Positions 45,842 through 54,536 of a DNA stretch of 64,000 nucleotides are shown here, piece by piece. Source of the DNA: Bryocella elongata (lineage in GTDB: Bacteria; Acidobacteriota; Terriglobia; Terriglobales; Acidobacteriaceae). The translations under genes were made by a program, and so were the position numbers. The notes under the pieces are model-generated. The model searched no databases. It was given only the letters and a program-made list of their open reading frames with translations, and was not told the DNA's origin. Position 1 is the first letter of the stretch. Each line of letters opens with the position of its first letter. Where the stretch lies: NCBI RefSeq assembly GCF_900108185.1, contig NZ_FNVA01000001.1, forward strand, positions 868,001-932,000, read 5' to 3'.

Positions 45842-46771
45842 ATGGCAACGAGCATCACCGTAACCTCCCCCGTCGCTGAAGTCTTCGCCTCCACCCCGCT
45901 TTACACCCGGCCCACCTTCCTGATGTGTCCGCCCGAGTGGTACGGCGTCGACTACGTCATCAATCCCTGGATGGCCGGAAACCTCCACCGCAGCTCTCGC
46001 GATCTCGCCTTCGCACAATGGAAGGGCATCCACAACGTCCTTCGTGGCGTCGCCGACGTGCGTCTGCTGCATCCCGAACCCGGCTGTCCCGACATGGTCT
46101 TCCTCGGCCACGGCGCGCTCGTGAATCACGGCGTCGCAGCTCTTTCCAGCTTCCACCACGCTGAACGCCGCGCCGAGAGCACCTATCTCCGCCGCTGGCT
46201 GGCAAGCCAGGGCTTCCTGCTCTGGGAGACACCCCGGAACACCGCCTTCGAAGGCGAAGGCGACGTCACCTTCGACGACTCCGGCCACACCCTCTGGGCA
46301 GGCCACGGCGTTCGTACCGCACGCGCCGCTCACTCGCACATCGCGAACGCGTGGCACATCGCGGTGCGCTCGCTGCACCTGGTCGATCCCCGCTTCTTCC
46401 ACCTTGACACCTGCTTCGCGCCGCTCTTCGGCGGCTTCGTCATGTACTACCCCGGAGCCTTCGACAAGGCCTCGCTGGCCCTCATCGAAAGCGTCTACCC
46501 GGCGGAGAAGCGCATCCTCGTCTCCGAGGCCGACGCCATGCGGATGGCCTGCTGCGCGCTCAACATTGGCCGCGCGGTGTTCACCGGAGAGCTCAGCCAG
46601 GACCTCGCTATGCGCCTCTTCGACGCAGGCTTCGACGTCGTGCAGCTGGAGCTATCCGAGTTCATCAAGGGTGGCGGTGGTGCGAAGTCCATGGCCTTGC
46701 GGCTCAGCGACCTGCCTGTTACTCACGGGCTACTCGGACAAGTTCATCCAACGCCAGGTCTCGTGGCCTGA
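45842..46771 (+). CDS. Amidinotransferase/arginine-dihydrolase-fold protein lacking the catalytic Cys
   Basis: A 309-residue protein of the guanidine-modifying (pentein) superfamily, closest in layout to dimethylargininase and the ArgZ/AgrE N-domain. Visible are FLMCPPEWYGVDYVINPWM, PDMVFLGHGALV, FEGEGDVTFDDSG (acid pair) and HLDTCFAP (His). Near the C-terminus, where active members read GGxxKC, this one reads GGGGAKSMALRL: the nucleophile position is Ser283 (TCC, 46688-46690). It may be inactive, or use another residue. ATG 45842 has AGGA 3-4 bases upstream; a TTG at 45779 would translate the repeat. Confidence 0.85.
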   Translation: MATSITVTSPVAEVFASTPLYTRPTFLMCPPEWYGVDYVINPWMAGNLHRSSRDLAFAQWKGIHNVLRGVADVRLLHPEPGCPDMVFLGHGALVNHGVAALSSFHHAERRAESTYLRRWLASQGFLLWETPRNTAFEGEGDVTFDDSGHTLWAGHGVRTARAAHSHIANAWHIAVRSLHLVDPRFFHLDTCFAPLFGGFVMYYPGAFDKASLALIESVYPAEKRILVSEADAMRMACCALNIGRAVFTGELSQDLAMRLFDAGFDVVQLELSEFIKGGGGAKSMALRLSDLPVTHGLLGQVHPTPGLVA

Positions 46772-46812
46772 TCGAACCAGTATTGGCCGGAAATGAACCC
46801 GGCCCATCGAGA

Positions 46813-46841
46813 GGCGGACGCGATTGCGTCCGCCATTTTTT
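46813..46841 (+). terminator. Intrinsic terminator
   Basis: Perfect 9-base stem GGCGGACGC/GCGTCCGCC, loop GATT, followed by ATTTTTTG. It serves the amidinotransferase-fold gene. Confidence 0.92.
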
Positions 46842-46862
46842 GTGCCTATCCAACCCCAAAGT

Positions 46863-46890
46863 GAAAGACCCCGCCTTGGCGGGGTCTTTC
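46863..46890. terminator. Bidirectional palindromic terminator
   Basis: Perfect 13-base stem GAAAGACCCCGCC/GGCGGGGTCTTTC with a 2-base loop, between convergent genes; T-rich on both exits. It can stop rlpA transcription on the minus strand. Confidence 0.88.
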
Positions 46891-46946
46891 TATTCGATTG
46901 TGGCTATTAAGTTGTCTTCGACTCGAGGCGTCCTCAGTCCAGCTGG

Positions 46947-47519
46947 CTATCGATCTGCGACCCCGACCAGTCGGCCTCCGCCTACACCCGGCATGCCGGG
47001 AAACAGTGGCGGTTCGCCTTCTTTCATCAGGGACGCAATCAGCTCCGGATCGTTGGGAGTGACGCGTTCGATGCGGACCTTTGCCGTACCGCCAATCCCA
47101 AGCCTGTGGGCCGCAGCCCAGCTCAGGTCGATCATGCGGTTGTCCGGCACCGGACCGCGGTCGTTCACGCGAACAAAGGCGACCTTCCGATTGCCCAGGT
47201 TCGTCACGCGCACCCAGCTGCCCATAGGCAGCGAACGGTGCGCACACGTTAGCGCATTCATATCGAACTTCTCTCCACCCGCCGTCCGGCGTCCCTGAAA
47301 TTTCTTGCCGTACCAGGACGCTCGGCCGATCTCAAACCAGGAATGCCGGCTTGAGTGCGGCTTGTTGCTTGGCTGATCGGCAGATCCCTTTGGCTGCGCA
47401 GGCGCAGCCAGAAGTGTTGCCGTCAGGCCCAGAGAGAAAGCCAGCAAGCTGGCTGTCGAACGTATGCGACCCTTGCGCGCCGGCATTACTTCGCCTGTCT
47501 GCAGGTTCATTTCGTTCAT
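46947..47519 (-). CDS. rlpA: RlpA-type septal/cell-wall lytic transglycosylase
   Basis: RlpA proteins cleave peptidoglycan strands lacking stem peptides and act at septa. The 190-residue product has a signal peptide (STASLLAFSLGLTATLLAAPAQ; no lipobox) and a double-psi beta-barrel: GRASWYGKKFQGRRTAGGE, FDMNALTCAHRSLPMGS, VRVTNLGN, VRVNDRGP with the catalytic Asp, and MIDLSWAAAHRLG. There is no SPOR domain, so septal targeting is not assured. Several in-frame ATGs exist; the first, 47519, follows a GACAAT box by 6 bases. Confidence 0.92.
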   Translation of the reverse strand: MNEMNLQTGEVMPARKGRIRSTASLLAFSLGLTATLLAAPAQPKGSADQPSNKPHSSRHSWFEIGRASWYGKKFQGRRTAGGEKFDMNALTCAHRSLPMGSWVRVTNLGNRKVAFVRVNDRGPVPDNRMIDLSWAAAHRLGIGGTAKVRIERVTPNDPELIASLMKEGEPPLFPGMPGVGGGRLVGVADR

Positions 47520-47525
47520 GTATCT

Positions 47526-47555
47526 ATTGTCCCGAGCTTCTTAGGCTTAAGTCAA
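47526..47555 (-). promoter_or_regulatory. rlpA promoter with -35 box, leaderless layout
   Basis: TTGACT (47550-47555) and GACAAT (47526-47531) are separated by 18 bases; AGATAC then leads straight to the ATG at 47519. This is the clearest complete promoter of the leaderless set. Confidence 0.65.
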
Positions 47556-47556
47556 A

Positions 47557-47578
47557 CAAGATAAAGGACTTTATCTTG
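47557..47578. promoter_or_regulatory. Perfect palindrome beside the rlpA -35 box
   Basis: Nine-base inverted repeat CAAGATAAA/TTTATCTTG with loop GGAC lies immediately upstream of the rlpA -35 box, in the divergent rlpA-thiD region. It is A/T-rich in a GC-rich genome, and could be an operator. The rest of that 295-base region shows no TPP riboswitch motif. Confidence 0.5.
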
Positions 47579-47814
47579 AAAAGAATATTGCTTTCCGGGC
47601 CCGGTTATGGTAGGAAAGAAGTATCCAGAAACGACTAGAACCATCTCTCGTTTCGTGATGTCGAGCAACCGGCCTCAGAGTCTGCTTCCTATCCTTTGAA
47701 TACTTCACCTGTGCTTCACGCTGCCCGTCCAGCCAACTTTGTTGTTGTCTCACTGGATACGGGTGATGAAACCCCATCGGTTCAGGCCTCGCCTGCTGCT
47801 TCCGGTGTCTCAGA

Positions 47815-48666
47815 TTGGGGCGATGCTTGCCCATAGCCTCACCTTCAAAGCCGCCCGTCGTTTGGAGCATCGCCGGCCACGATCCCTCATCGGGCGCGGG
47901 CTTTACCGCCGATCTGCTCACCTTTGCCGCCCACGGCCTCTTCGCTGCAACCGTTCCAACCGCGCTCACGGCGCAGTCGACCCTTGGGGTCGCCGCCGTG
48001 GAACCGGTGCGTGCTGAGTTCCTGCGACTCAGCCTGGAGACCCTTCTGGCCGATCTTCCGCCGGCCGGGATCAAGATCGGCATGCTCGGCTCAGCTGACG
48101 CCGCAGGAGTCATCGCAGACGTCCTGCGTAGGCTTTCTATCTCCGGCGAGAAGCGGCCGCCGATCCCAGTCGTGCTCGATCCGGTTCTGGTCTCAAGCTC
48201 CGGTCGAGCTCTTTTTCCCACTGAAGCGATCGAAGAGCTTCACGCCCGGCTGTTGCCGCTCGTGACCTTCGCCACCCCCAACTACGCCGAGCTCAGCACG
48301 CTTACTGGCCTCTCCGTGAGCTCTGAGTCGCAGGCGAGGGAAGCCGGAGATACTCTCGCCCTCCGCCACCCCCAGCTGAACCTCGTCGTGACAGGTGGAG
48401 ACCGGGAGCAGCCAACCGATCTTCTGAGAACGACAGAAGGGACGTGGACTGCGTTCCCGGGCGCGCGGATCGAATCGACCTCGACCCACGGCACCGGCTG
48501 CGCCTTTTCATCTGCTTTGCTCGCCGGACTCGTTCTGGGAGCGGGCCCGTTGGCTGCCGTCGCGGGAGCCAAGAGTTTCGTCAGCGAAGGCATCCGGCTC
48601 GCAAAGGGAATTGGCGGTGGCCGCGGCCCGCTACATCTCACCTGGCCTCTCGACCGTAAGGCATAG
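47815..48666 (+). CDS. thiD: Hydroxymethylpyrimidine/phosphomethylpyrimidine kinase
   Basis: Phosphorylates HMP and HMP-phosphate to HMP-PP in thiamine synthesis. The 283-residue product shows the ribokinase-like motifs: SIAGHDPSSGAGFTADLLTF near the N-terminus, KIGMLGSADAAG, VVLDPVLVSSSG, TPNYAELSTLTG and the anion hole THGTGCAFSSALL. The start is uncertain; the frame opens at TTG 47815 and homology begins at about residue 15. thiS lies 245 bases downstream. No other thi gene is in the window. Confidence 0.93.
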   Translation: MGRCLPIASPSKPPVVWSIAGHDPSSGAGFTADLLTFAAHGLFAATVPTALTAQSTLGVAAVEPVRAEFLRLSLETLLADLPPAGIKIGMLGSADAAGVIADVLRRLSISGEKRPPIPVVLDPVLVSSSGRALFPTEAIEELHARLLPLVTFATPNYAELSTLTGLSVSSESQAREAGDTLALRHPQLNLVVTGGDREQPTDLLRTTEGTWTAFPGARIESTSTHGTGCAFSSALLAGLVLGAGPLAAVAGAKSFVSEGIRLAKGIGGGRGPLHLTWPLDRKA

Positions 48667-48911
48667 CCGGAGCTGTGAAGCCGCCTTAGTTCGAACCTTC
48701 GGCTGCCTCGAATGTCAAGCCCACACAATTCCCGAAAGGAATCGCGGGAGTTAACATGCTGGCCCCGGGCCGCATGCAGGACTTTCAAGAGATCTCACAA
48801 ACCATTACAGGGTAATCAGTTGTTAAACCTATCTTACCGGCCAATCCGTAGGCGAATGGTCCCGCCTTAAAGCCGGAGACGCAGAGATCACCCTGATATC
48901 CTGAAGCAGCT

Positions 48912-49133
48912 ATGGCCCTCGATCTACAAGTCAACGGCGTCCTCCGCCACTTCGCCGACCTGCAACCACCCGTCACGCTGGACATCGTAGTTGCCGATCT
49001 GGGCCTGCAGGCCGGGCGGGTGGCGGTTGAACACAACGGCGATATCGTTCCGCGATCCATTTGGGAGACGCGGAACGTCAGCAATCTGGACAAACTTGAA
49101 GTAGTTCATTTTGTAGGTGGCGGAACGCTATAG
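48912..49133 (+). CDS. thiS: ThiS-type sulfur carrier protein
   Basis: A 73-residue ubiquitin-like carrier that holds sulfur as a C-terminal thiocarboxylate for thiazole synthesis. The fold features LQVNGVLRHFADL, GRVAVEHNGDIVPRSIW and KLEVVHFVGGG match ThiS. Oddly, the product does not end at the GlyGly but has two more residues, Thr-Leu, so the tail must be trimmed before it can be adenylated, or it acts otherwise. A TATCCT box lies 9 bases before the ATG. It lies downstream of thiD on the same strand. The 245-base gap to thiD holds no gene. Confidence 0.87.
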   Translation: MALDLQVNGVLRHFADLQPPVTLDIVVADLGLQAGRVAVEHNGDIVPRSIWETRNVSNLDKLEVVHFVGGGTL

Positions 49134-49177
49134 CAGCAAAATGGTTAGCGCCAAAGATGCTGGCCGCGATTCGGCAG

Positions 49178-50353
49178 CTACGCCATCGCTGGGAAGCCAA
49201 GCCGATTGAGCATCTCGTCCATCCCGCGTTCGTAGAGAATCGCCCGTCCACCGTCATAGAGCCCCTGGATCGTCCGGGCGCCTGCCGACGCCAGAGATGG
49301 ACCTAGCTGGGGATCTTGCCGCAGCCGCTCCAGCGCCTCGGCAAGCTGCTCGCTCGAGAACGCATCGACGATCAGGGCGTCCGTTCCATCCCGCAACAGC
49401 TCCGAAGCTCCACAGTTCCGGGTCGCGATCGCGGGAAGGCCGTGGCCGATCGCCTCAAAGAGCGCCATCCCGAACCCGTCATCGATGCTCGGCAGCACGA
49501 ACGCGTCGCAGCGGTGGTAGAAGTCGCTGAGGTTCGGCACGTACCGCACCACCTCCACGTTGGGGAGCGCCTTCAGCAGCTCCGCCAGCACCGGGTACTC
49601 CTCCAGCTCGCCATCACTCCGGATGAGCAGCAGGGCATTCGCCCATCCCAGCCGCTTCCAGGCCTCCAGCAGGTAGAAGTACCCCTTACGCAAGGGGTTG
49701 CCACCTACGACCCCCACAGTGAACGGAGCATCGCTGGAACGTCTGATAACTGTTGAGGATGACTTGGGAGCCCTCCCCAGCAAGGGAGCCAGTACGGCCT
49801 TGGCGCGTAGGTCAGGCGCGAAAGAACTGCGGCTGTACTCCGAAGGCGAAAGGATGACGTCAGCTTCAAGATATTCCTGCAACTGCTTGTCAATAAAAGA
49901 GGTAGAGCTCGCCGGAAATATTCCTCCCAGCTTCCGGGCTTCTTCCGCACACACGCTTTGCTGCACCCGAATGTCCGGGCAGGCGCGGTCAAGCACGAAC
50001 TTGGCACCGCGTTTCTTTGCGGCGCGTCCTGTCGCCAGGCTGGAGCTGGCCGCACCAATCACAATGTCCGCATCGCCGATACGAAGGGACGACACAAGGT
50101 CGAAGAGCGAGCTGTCAGCGTCGGACAGCGCAGGTGGGATCGAGATTCGGGTCAAGCCCTGAATCATGTTGAACGGTTGTGGCGTGAACTGGTGGCGGAC
50201 CCCGGTCTCAAAGCCAGACATTCGGCTGCGCGGCGTGCTCGTGTTCATCGTCACGCCGAAGCCGCGCTGAATCAGCGAGTTGGCCGGAAGGCGATAATGC
50301 ATCTGCCGTCCCGTCGAGATCAGAACCTGCCGGGAGTCGCTGCTACGGGCCAC
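49178..50353 (-). CDS. GT4-family glycosyltransferase
   Basis: A 391-residue retaining glycosyltransferase (GT-B fold, family 4). Motifs: VGVVGGNPLRKGYFYLLEAW (acceptor/donor region start), VVRYVPNLSDFYHRCDAFVLPS, and the nucleotide-sugar binding EX7E stretch DDGFGMALFEAIGHGLPAIAT with GASELLRDG. The N-terminal domain has LSPSEYSRS. Substrate unknown; such enzymes build lipopolysaccharide, capsule or glycolipids. The GTG start lies 6 bases after TATCGT. Confidence 0.9.
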   Translation of the reverse strand: MARSSDSRQVLISTGRQMHYRLPANSLIQRGFGVTMNTSTPRSRMSGFETGVRHQFTPQPFNMIQGLTRISIPPALSDADSSLFDLVSSLRIGDADIVIGAASSSLATGRAAKKRGAKFVLDRACPDIRVQQSVCAEEARKLGGIFPASSTSFIDKQLQEYLEADVILSPSEYSRSSFAPDLRAKAVLAPLLGRAPKSSSTVIRRSSDAPFTVGVVGGNPLRKGYFYLLEAWKRLGWANALLLIRSDGELEEYPVLAELLKALPNVEVVRYVPNLSDFYHRCDAFVLPSIDDGFGMALFEAIGHGLPAIATRNCGASELLRDGTDALIVDAFSSEQLAEALERLRQDPQLGPSLASAGARTIQGLYDGGRAILYERGMDEMLNRLGFPAMA

Positions 50354-50359
50354 AGGGAA

Positions 50360-50365
50360 ACGATA
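50360..50365 (-). promoter_or_regulatory. -10 box of the glycosyltransferase, leaderless layout
   Basis: TATCGT, then TTCCCT, then the GTG start; no Shine-Dalgarno sequence. Confidence 0.4.
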
Positions 50366-50595
50366 GCATCGGACAATCGTCAGATTCCAGTCCGAGGGAA
50401 CCTGGCGCGCTGGATCTTATATATACAGAATATCTGTTATCGGACATAGACTCGACACCAAAGCTCATGCTGCAGCGTGAATCTGATCGCCATCACCGCT
50501 ATCCTCCGGCCTACGCAACTTGAACCCGGCCCGCGCGAGCAGGACTTATCCGCATCGGCCCCCTGTGATAAATTCAAACTGTCGCAAGCAGTTGC

Positions 50596-50683
50596 GGAGA
50601 GATGGCCGAGTGGCTGAAGGCGCACGCTTGGAAAGCGTGTATACCGCAAGGTATCCAGGGTTCGAATCCCTGTCTCTCCGCCA
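50596..50683 (+). tRNA. tRNA-Ser(GGA)
   Basis: An 88-base gene with the acceptor pair GGAGAGA/TCTCTCC (50596-50602 and 50673-50679), discriminator G and encoded CCA. The anticodon stem CACGC/GCGTG holds loop TTGGAAA, anticodon GGA at 50640-50642, reading UCC and UCU. A long variable arm follows, as expected of tRNA-Ser, and the T-loop TTCGAAT is intact. A GATAAA box at 50567-50572 may be its promoter. An opposite-strand frame across this gene is spurious. Confidence 0.98.
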
Positions 50684-51002
50684 TCAAGCTTCTCCCTTCT
50701 GTTGATCAAGCATTCGAACGGTCGCTCTAGAGCGTCTACGTTTGGTGCCGAGCCCCGTGACATCCCCAACACATTCTGGTTTCCAGGTCTGAGTTTATCC
50801 CCAGAGGCTTCCAGCTCTCGCGGAGCTTTCAGCCGGAACCTCTGCGTCCCCGGCACGAATGGAGCTGTCGTCTCCCCGGTTCCTTGCTGGAGCTTGAAAG
50901 TTCCGTCGCTGCGTGACTCAAATCACCGAGCCTCCACAGGATTGGCCGATATAACCACTCATAGCGGACTGTATCAGTCCTATATGATTGGACGAAACAC
51001 AG
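50684..51002 (+). other. Gene-free stretch before the TonB-dependent transporter
   Basis: About 320 bases with no gene I can support. A TATGAT box (50983-50988) lies 14 bases before the transporter ATG, and a short inverted repeat GGACT/AGTCC (50966-50980) sits just upstream of it; both may control the transporter. Confidence 0.4.
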
Positions 51003-54000
51003 ATGCTTGCATCCGAACGAAAATCACGCCAGACGTTCCTTCAGCTCCCCGCATCGGCTTGCCTGCTGTTCCTGCTCTTTGCTCTGATGTTTCCCCTCCA
51101 TAACGCATGCGCTGCGACCGGAGGCAGCCTGACGGGCACCATCACCGACCCGACCGGCGTTGTATTGCCCGGCGGCACGGTCACGCTGGAGAGTGCAAGC
51201 CTGCACAGCATCTATCGGGCGACAGCCGACGAACACGGCTTCTACAGCTTCCCGAATCTCCCCGTTGGCCACTACGACCTCACCGCAACGTCAGGTGGGT
51301 TTGCTCCGCTGCGCCGGCCCGGGATCGCCGTCGATGCGGATGCCGCCCTCCAGCTCGATCTCAAGCTGTCCCTCGACCAGCGTGCCGACGAGGTGACCGT
51401 CACCGCGAACGAGACCTCGCAGATCGACCTCACTTCGACTCACCTTGGCCAGGTCATCAACAGCCGTGAGATGACCTCTCTGCCTCTTAATGGCCGCAGC
51501 TACACGGACCTGCTTGCTCTGCAGCCGGGCGTCGCCCCCATCTCGACGTTGCTGCCCAGCTCCGTCATCATGGCGGGGGTCACGGGCAGCCTCGATCCTT
51601 CGGGCGACCTCAATCCCGGAAATCTCTCGATCAACGGCCAGCGTGAGTCCTCCAACGGCTTCCTCGTCAACGGTATCGACGTGCAGGAGCACATGAACGG
51701 TGGCACATCGGTTGTGCCGAACCTGGACTCCATCGACGAGTTTCGCGTCCTCACCAACAGCTTTGATCCCGAGTACGGCAACTACAACGGCGGCATGATC
51801 ACCGTCATCTCCCGCTCCGGCAACAACAGCCTGCACGGCTCGGCCTTCGAGTTCTTCCGCAACACGGCACTCGATGCCCGGGGCTACTTCGACCCCACCC
51901 GCTCCGCGTTCAAGCAGAACCAGTTCGGCGGAACGCTTGGCGGCCCGATCCTTCGCAATCGCCTGTTCGTGTTCGGTGACTACCAGGGCACGCGTACGAC
52001 GCAGGGCATCTCCACCGGCTCCATCACGGTGCCGACCCTCGCCCAGCGCGCAGGCTCCTTCGACGATCTCTCCGGAAGCGTCAGCGGCCCCTACCTGGCT
52101 TCCCTCCTCACGAGCAAACTCGGGCGCACCGTCACCTCCGGCGAGGCCTACAGCAGCGTCTTCCCCTCCGGAACGATCCCCGCCGCAGCGTGGTCCACGC
52201 CAGGACAGAAGCTCTTCCAGTACATCCCAAAGCCCAACATCAGCAGCAATCAGTTCTCGACATCCGATTACGCCCAGACGGTGCGTGACGACAAGGGTTC
52301 GCTTCGCGCCGATGCCAACACCCACTTCGGCCAGATCTCCGGCTACTACTTCGCCGACGACTACCGGCTCGACAATCCCTATCCGGGTGCAGTCGGAGGC
52401 GCCAGCATTCCGGGCTTCGATGCTCTCTTCCTCGGCCGCGCGCAGGTCTTCGCGTTGGGCGCGACGACCGTACTTGGCGCGAACACCGTCAATGAGCTGC
52501 ATCTTGGCTTCCTGCGCAACGCAAATGTCATTGGCCAGCCAAAGGGCGGTACCGGGGTCAGCCTTGCGTCGCAAGGCTTCACCACCGGTGCGAACACCTC
52601 CGGCATCGTGGTTCAGGCGCCGCAATTCGAAGGCGTGGAGAACCTCGACCTTCCTGGCTTCACCATGGGTGTTCCCATCTCCAATGAGACCCAGGTGAAC
52701 AATACGATCTATCTCAGCGATGGCCTCTCGCGAGCCTTCGGTCCGCACACCGTCAAGGTCGGCGTGCAGGCTCACTTCGACCAGGTGAACGAGCACCCCA
52801 ATGGCATCTTCAACGGTACCTTCAACCTGAACGGCACCGAAACCGGGGACGCCTTCGCCGATCTTCTGCTTGGGGTTCCCAGTAGCTATCAGCAATCCTC
52901 TGGCCCGCAGTTTTACCTGCGCAACCGCTACTTCGGCTCCTACGCGCAGGATAGCTGGCACGCTCGCCAGAACCTGACCCTCAACGCCGGCCTGCGCTGG
53001 GACGTCATCATGCCCTTCTGGGAGAAGTACAACCAGCTCGGCACCTTCCTTCCGGGCAACCAGTCGACGCTCTTTCCCGGAGCTCCAGCCGGCGTCGTCG
53101 TCGTGGGAGATCCCGGCGTGCCCAGCACCATCGCCCCCACGCATTACACCGACTTCTCGCCGCGCATCGGCTTCGCCTACGCTCCAGCCTTTGATCGCGG
53201 CCTTGCCCATCTGCTCTTCGGAGTCACTGGCCAAAGCAGCATCCGCGCCAGCTTCGGCGTCTTCCATACCCAGTTTCCCGGACTTCTCGCCGGAATCATG
53301 TACGCGGTTCCACCCTATGGCTACACCTACATCAGCCCCGGACCACCCCTGCTCGGAACTCCCTTCGTGACGGCCGCCACCGGCGTGGACAACGGGCAGC
53401 GCTTCCCATTCGCCTTCCCGTCTCACAACGTCTCCAGGAGCAACCCGGACAGCTCCATCGACTGGTCGAACTTTCTTCCCTTCGAGTCCGATCCCTTCTT
53501 CAATGTGAAGAACCGCTCGCCCTACCTCAGCAATTACATGCTCTCCTTCCAGCGCCAGATCAACCCCGCCACGCTGCTCACCGTCAGCTACGTTGGAAAC
53601 CAGGGGCACCGCGTCCCCACGGTCGTTTCGGTGAACCCCGGCAATGCTGCGCTCTGCCTGAGCCTCTCCCAATGTGGCCCCTTCGGCGAGGACAACAACT
53701 ACACCTCGGCAAGCGGAGCGACAGTCTACGGCACTCGCTCTGGCCAGAACGACGGCCTGCCTGTCGATGGCTCCGAGCAGTTTGGCGAGAACACCTCGGT
53801 CGGCACGATCGCTAACTCCAGCTACAACGCCCTCGAATCCACGCTGCGCTATCAGCACGGAGCTTCGCATCTTCTCCTCAGTTACGCCTGGGCAAAGTCC
53901 ATCGACCAGGGCTCCAACATCGGCGAGCAGCTGAACCCGTTCGACGCACGCTTGAGCCGCGCCATCTCGGCCTGGGACCAGAAGCACACCTTCGTCGCGA

Positions 54001-54536
54001 GCTACTCCCTGGCGCTCCCCGTCCAGAACCTCTTTCGTGCTTCCAACCGCTGGACTCAGGGCTGGACGGTGTCCGGCACGACCCGCTTTGCGACTGGCTT
54101 CCCGGTCACCCTCACCGACACCTCGGACAACTCACTGCTGGGTACGCTGGGCAACGGCGTGAACAACTACCTGCTCGATACGCCCCGCTACCTCGCCGGA
54201 GAAGCGCTCCACATCAACCACAACGGCCGCAACAACCAGCCAGCCTTCAACACCGCAGTCTTTCCCGAAGAGGTCCTCGGCCAGCTTGGTAACTCCCGGC
54301 GTCGCATGTTCTACGGCCCGGGAATCGAGAACTTCGATCTCTCCCTGCAGAAATCGCTTCGCCTCGGTGAAGGCCACGCGCTCGACCTTCGTGCTGAAGG
54401 CTTCAATGTCTTCAATCACGCGCAGTTCTACGGCCCCGCATCCGTGGATGGCCAGGTCGAAGACCCCAACTTCGGCCGGATTATCAGTGCTGCCGCACCC
54501 CGGCTCATCCAGCTGGTCGCCAAATTCAGCTTCTGA
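51003..54536 (+). CDS. Oar-like TonB-dependent transporter
   Basis: An outer-membrane receptor of 1177 residues. After a signal peptide (LPASACLLFLLFALMFPLHNACA) comes a carboxypeptidase-regulatory-like domain (about 45-125, SLTGTITDPTGVVLPGG), then a plug (about 130-260; LPLNGRSYTDLLALQPGV and FRVLTNSFDPEYGNYNGG) and a 22-strand-type barrel ending LVAKFSF with the terminal Phe needed for Bam assembly. Oar-type receptors of acidobacteria import large carbon substrates, but the ligand is not known. It needs TonB (tonB at 9520). ATG 51003 is preferred; a TTG at 50988 is an alternative. The three sortilin-like proteins follow on the same strand. Confidence 0.94.
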   Translation: MLASERKSRQTFLQLPASACLLFLLFALMFPLHNACAATGGSLTGTITDPTGVVLPGGTVTLESASLHSIYRATADEHGFYSFPNLPVGHYDLTATSGGFAPLRRPGIAVDADAALQLDLKLSLDQRADEVTVTANETSQIDLTSTHLGQVINSREMTSLPLNGRSYTDLLALQPGVAPISTLLPSSVIMAGVTGSLDPSGDLNPGNLSINGQRESSNGFLVNGIDVQEHMNGGTSVVPNLDSIDEFRVLTNSFDPEYGNYNGGMITVISRSGNNSLHGSAFEFFRNTALDARGYFDPTRSAFKQNQFGGTLGGPILRNRLFVFGDYQGTRTTQGISTGSITVPTLAQRAGSFDDLSGSVSGPYLASLLTSKLGRTVTSGEAYSSVFPSGTIPAAAWSTPGQKLFQYIPKPNISSNQFSTSDYAQTVRDDKGSLRADANTHFGQISGYYFADDYRLDNPYPGAVGGASIPGFDALFLGRAQVFALGATTVLGANTVNELHLGFLRNANVIGQPKGGTGVSLASQGFTTGANTSGIVVQAPQFEGVENLDLPGFTMGVPISNETQVNNTIYLSDGLSRAFGPHTVKVGVQAHFDQVNEHPNGIFNGTFNLNGTETGDAFADLLLGVPSSYQQSSGPQFYLRNRYFGSYAQDSWHARQNLTLNAGLRWDVIMPFWEKYNQLGTFLPGNQSTLFPGAPAGVVVVGDPGVPSTIAPTHYTDFSPRIGFAYAPAFDRGLAHLLFGVTGQSSIRASFGVFHTQFPGLLAGIMYAVPPYGYTYISPGPPLLGTPFVTAATGVDNGQRFPFAFPSHNVSRSNPDSSIDWSNFLPFESDPFFNVKNRSPYLSNYMLSFQRQINPATLLTVSYVGNQGHRVPTVVSVNPGNAALCLSLSQCGPFGEDNNYTSASGATVYGTRSGQNDGLPVDGSEQFGENTSVGTIANSSYNALESTLRYQHGASHLLLSYAWAKSIDQGSNIGEQLNPFDARLSRAISAWDQKHTFVASYSLALPVQNLFRASNRWTQGWTVSGTTRFATGFPVTLTDTSDNSLLGTLGNGVNNYLLDTPRYLAGEALHINHNGRNNQPAFNTAVFPEEVLGQLGNSRRRMFYGPGIENFDLSLQKSLRLGEGHALDLRAEGFNVFNHAQFYGPASVDGQVEDPNFGRIISAAAPRLIQLVAKFSF

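Noticed and set aside
47640..48911. TPP riboswitch before thiD or thiS
   Set aside because: The CTGAGA and ACCTGATCTGGATAAT-type conserved blocks are absent.
50437..50856. 139-residue minus-strand frame over the tRNA
   Set aside because: It is antisense to tRNA-Ser and its [15 protein letters not shown] text is a known artefact of translating tRNA-Ser in reverse.
51291..53987. 898-residue minus-strand frame
   Set aside because: Antisense to the TonB-dependent transporter; no signal, motif or ribosome site.
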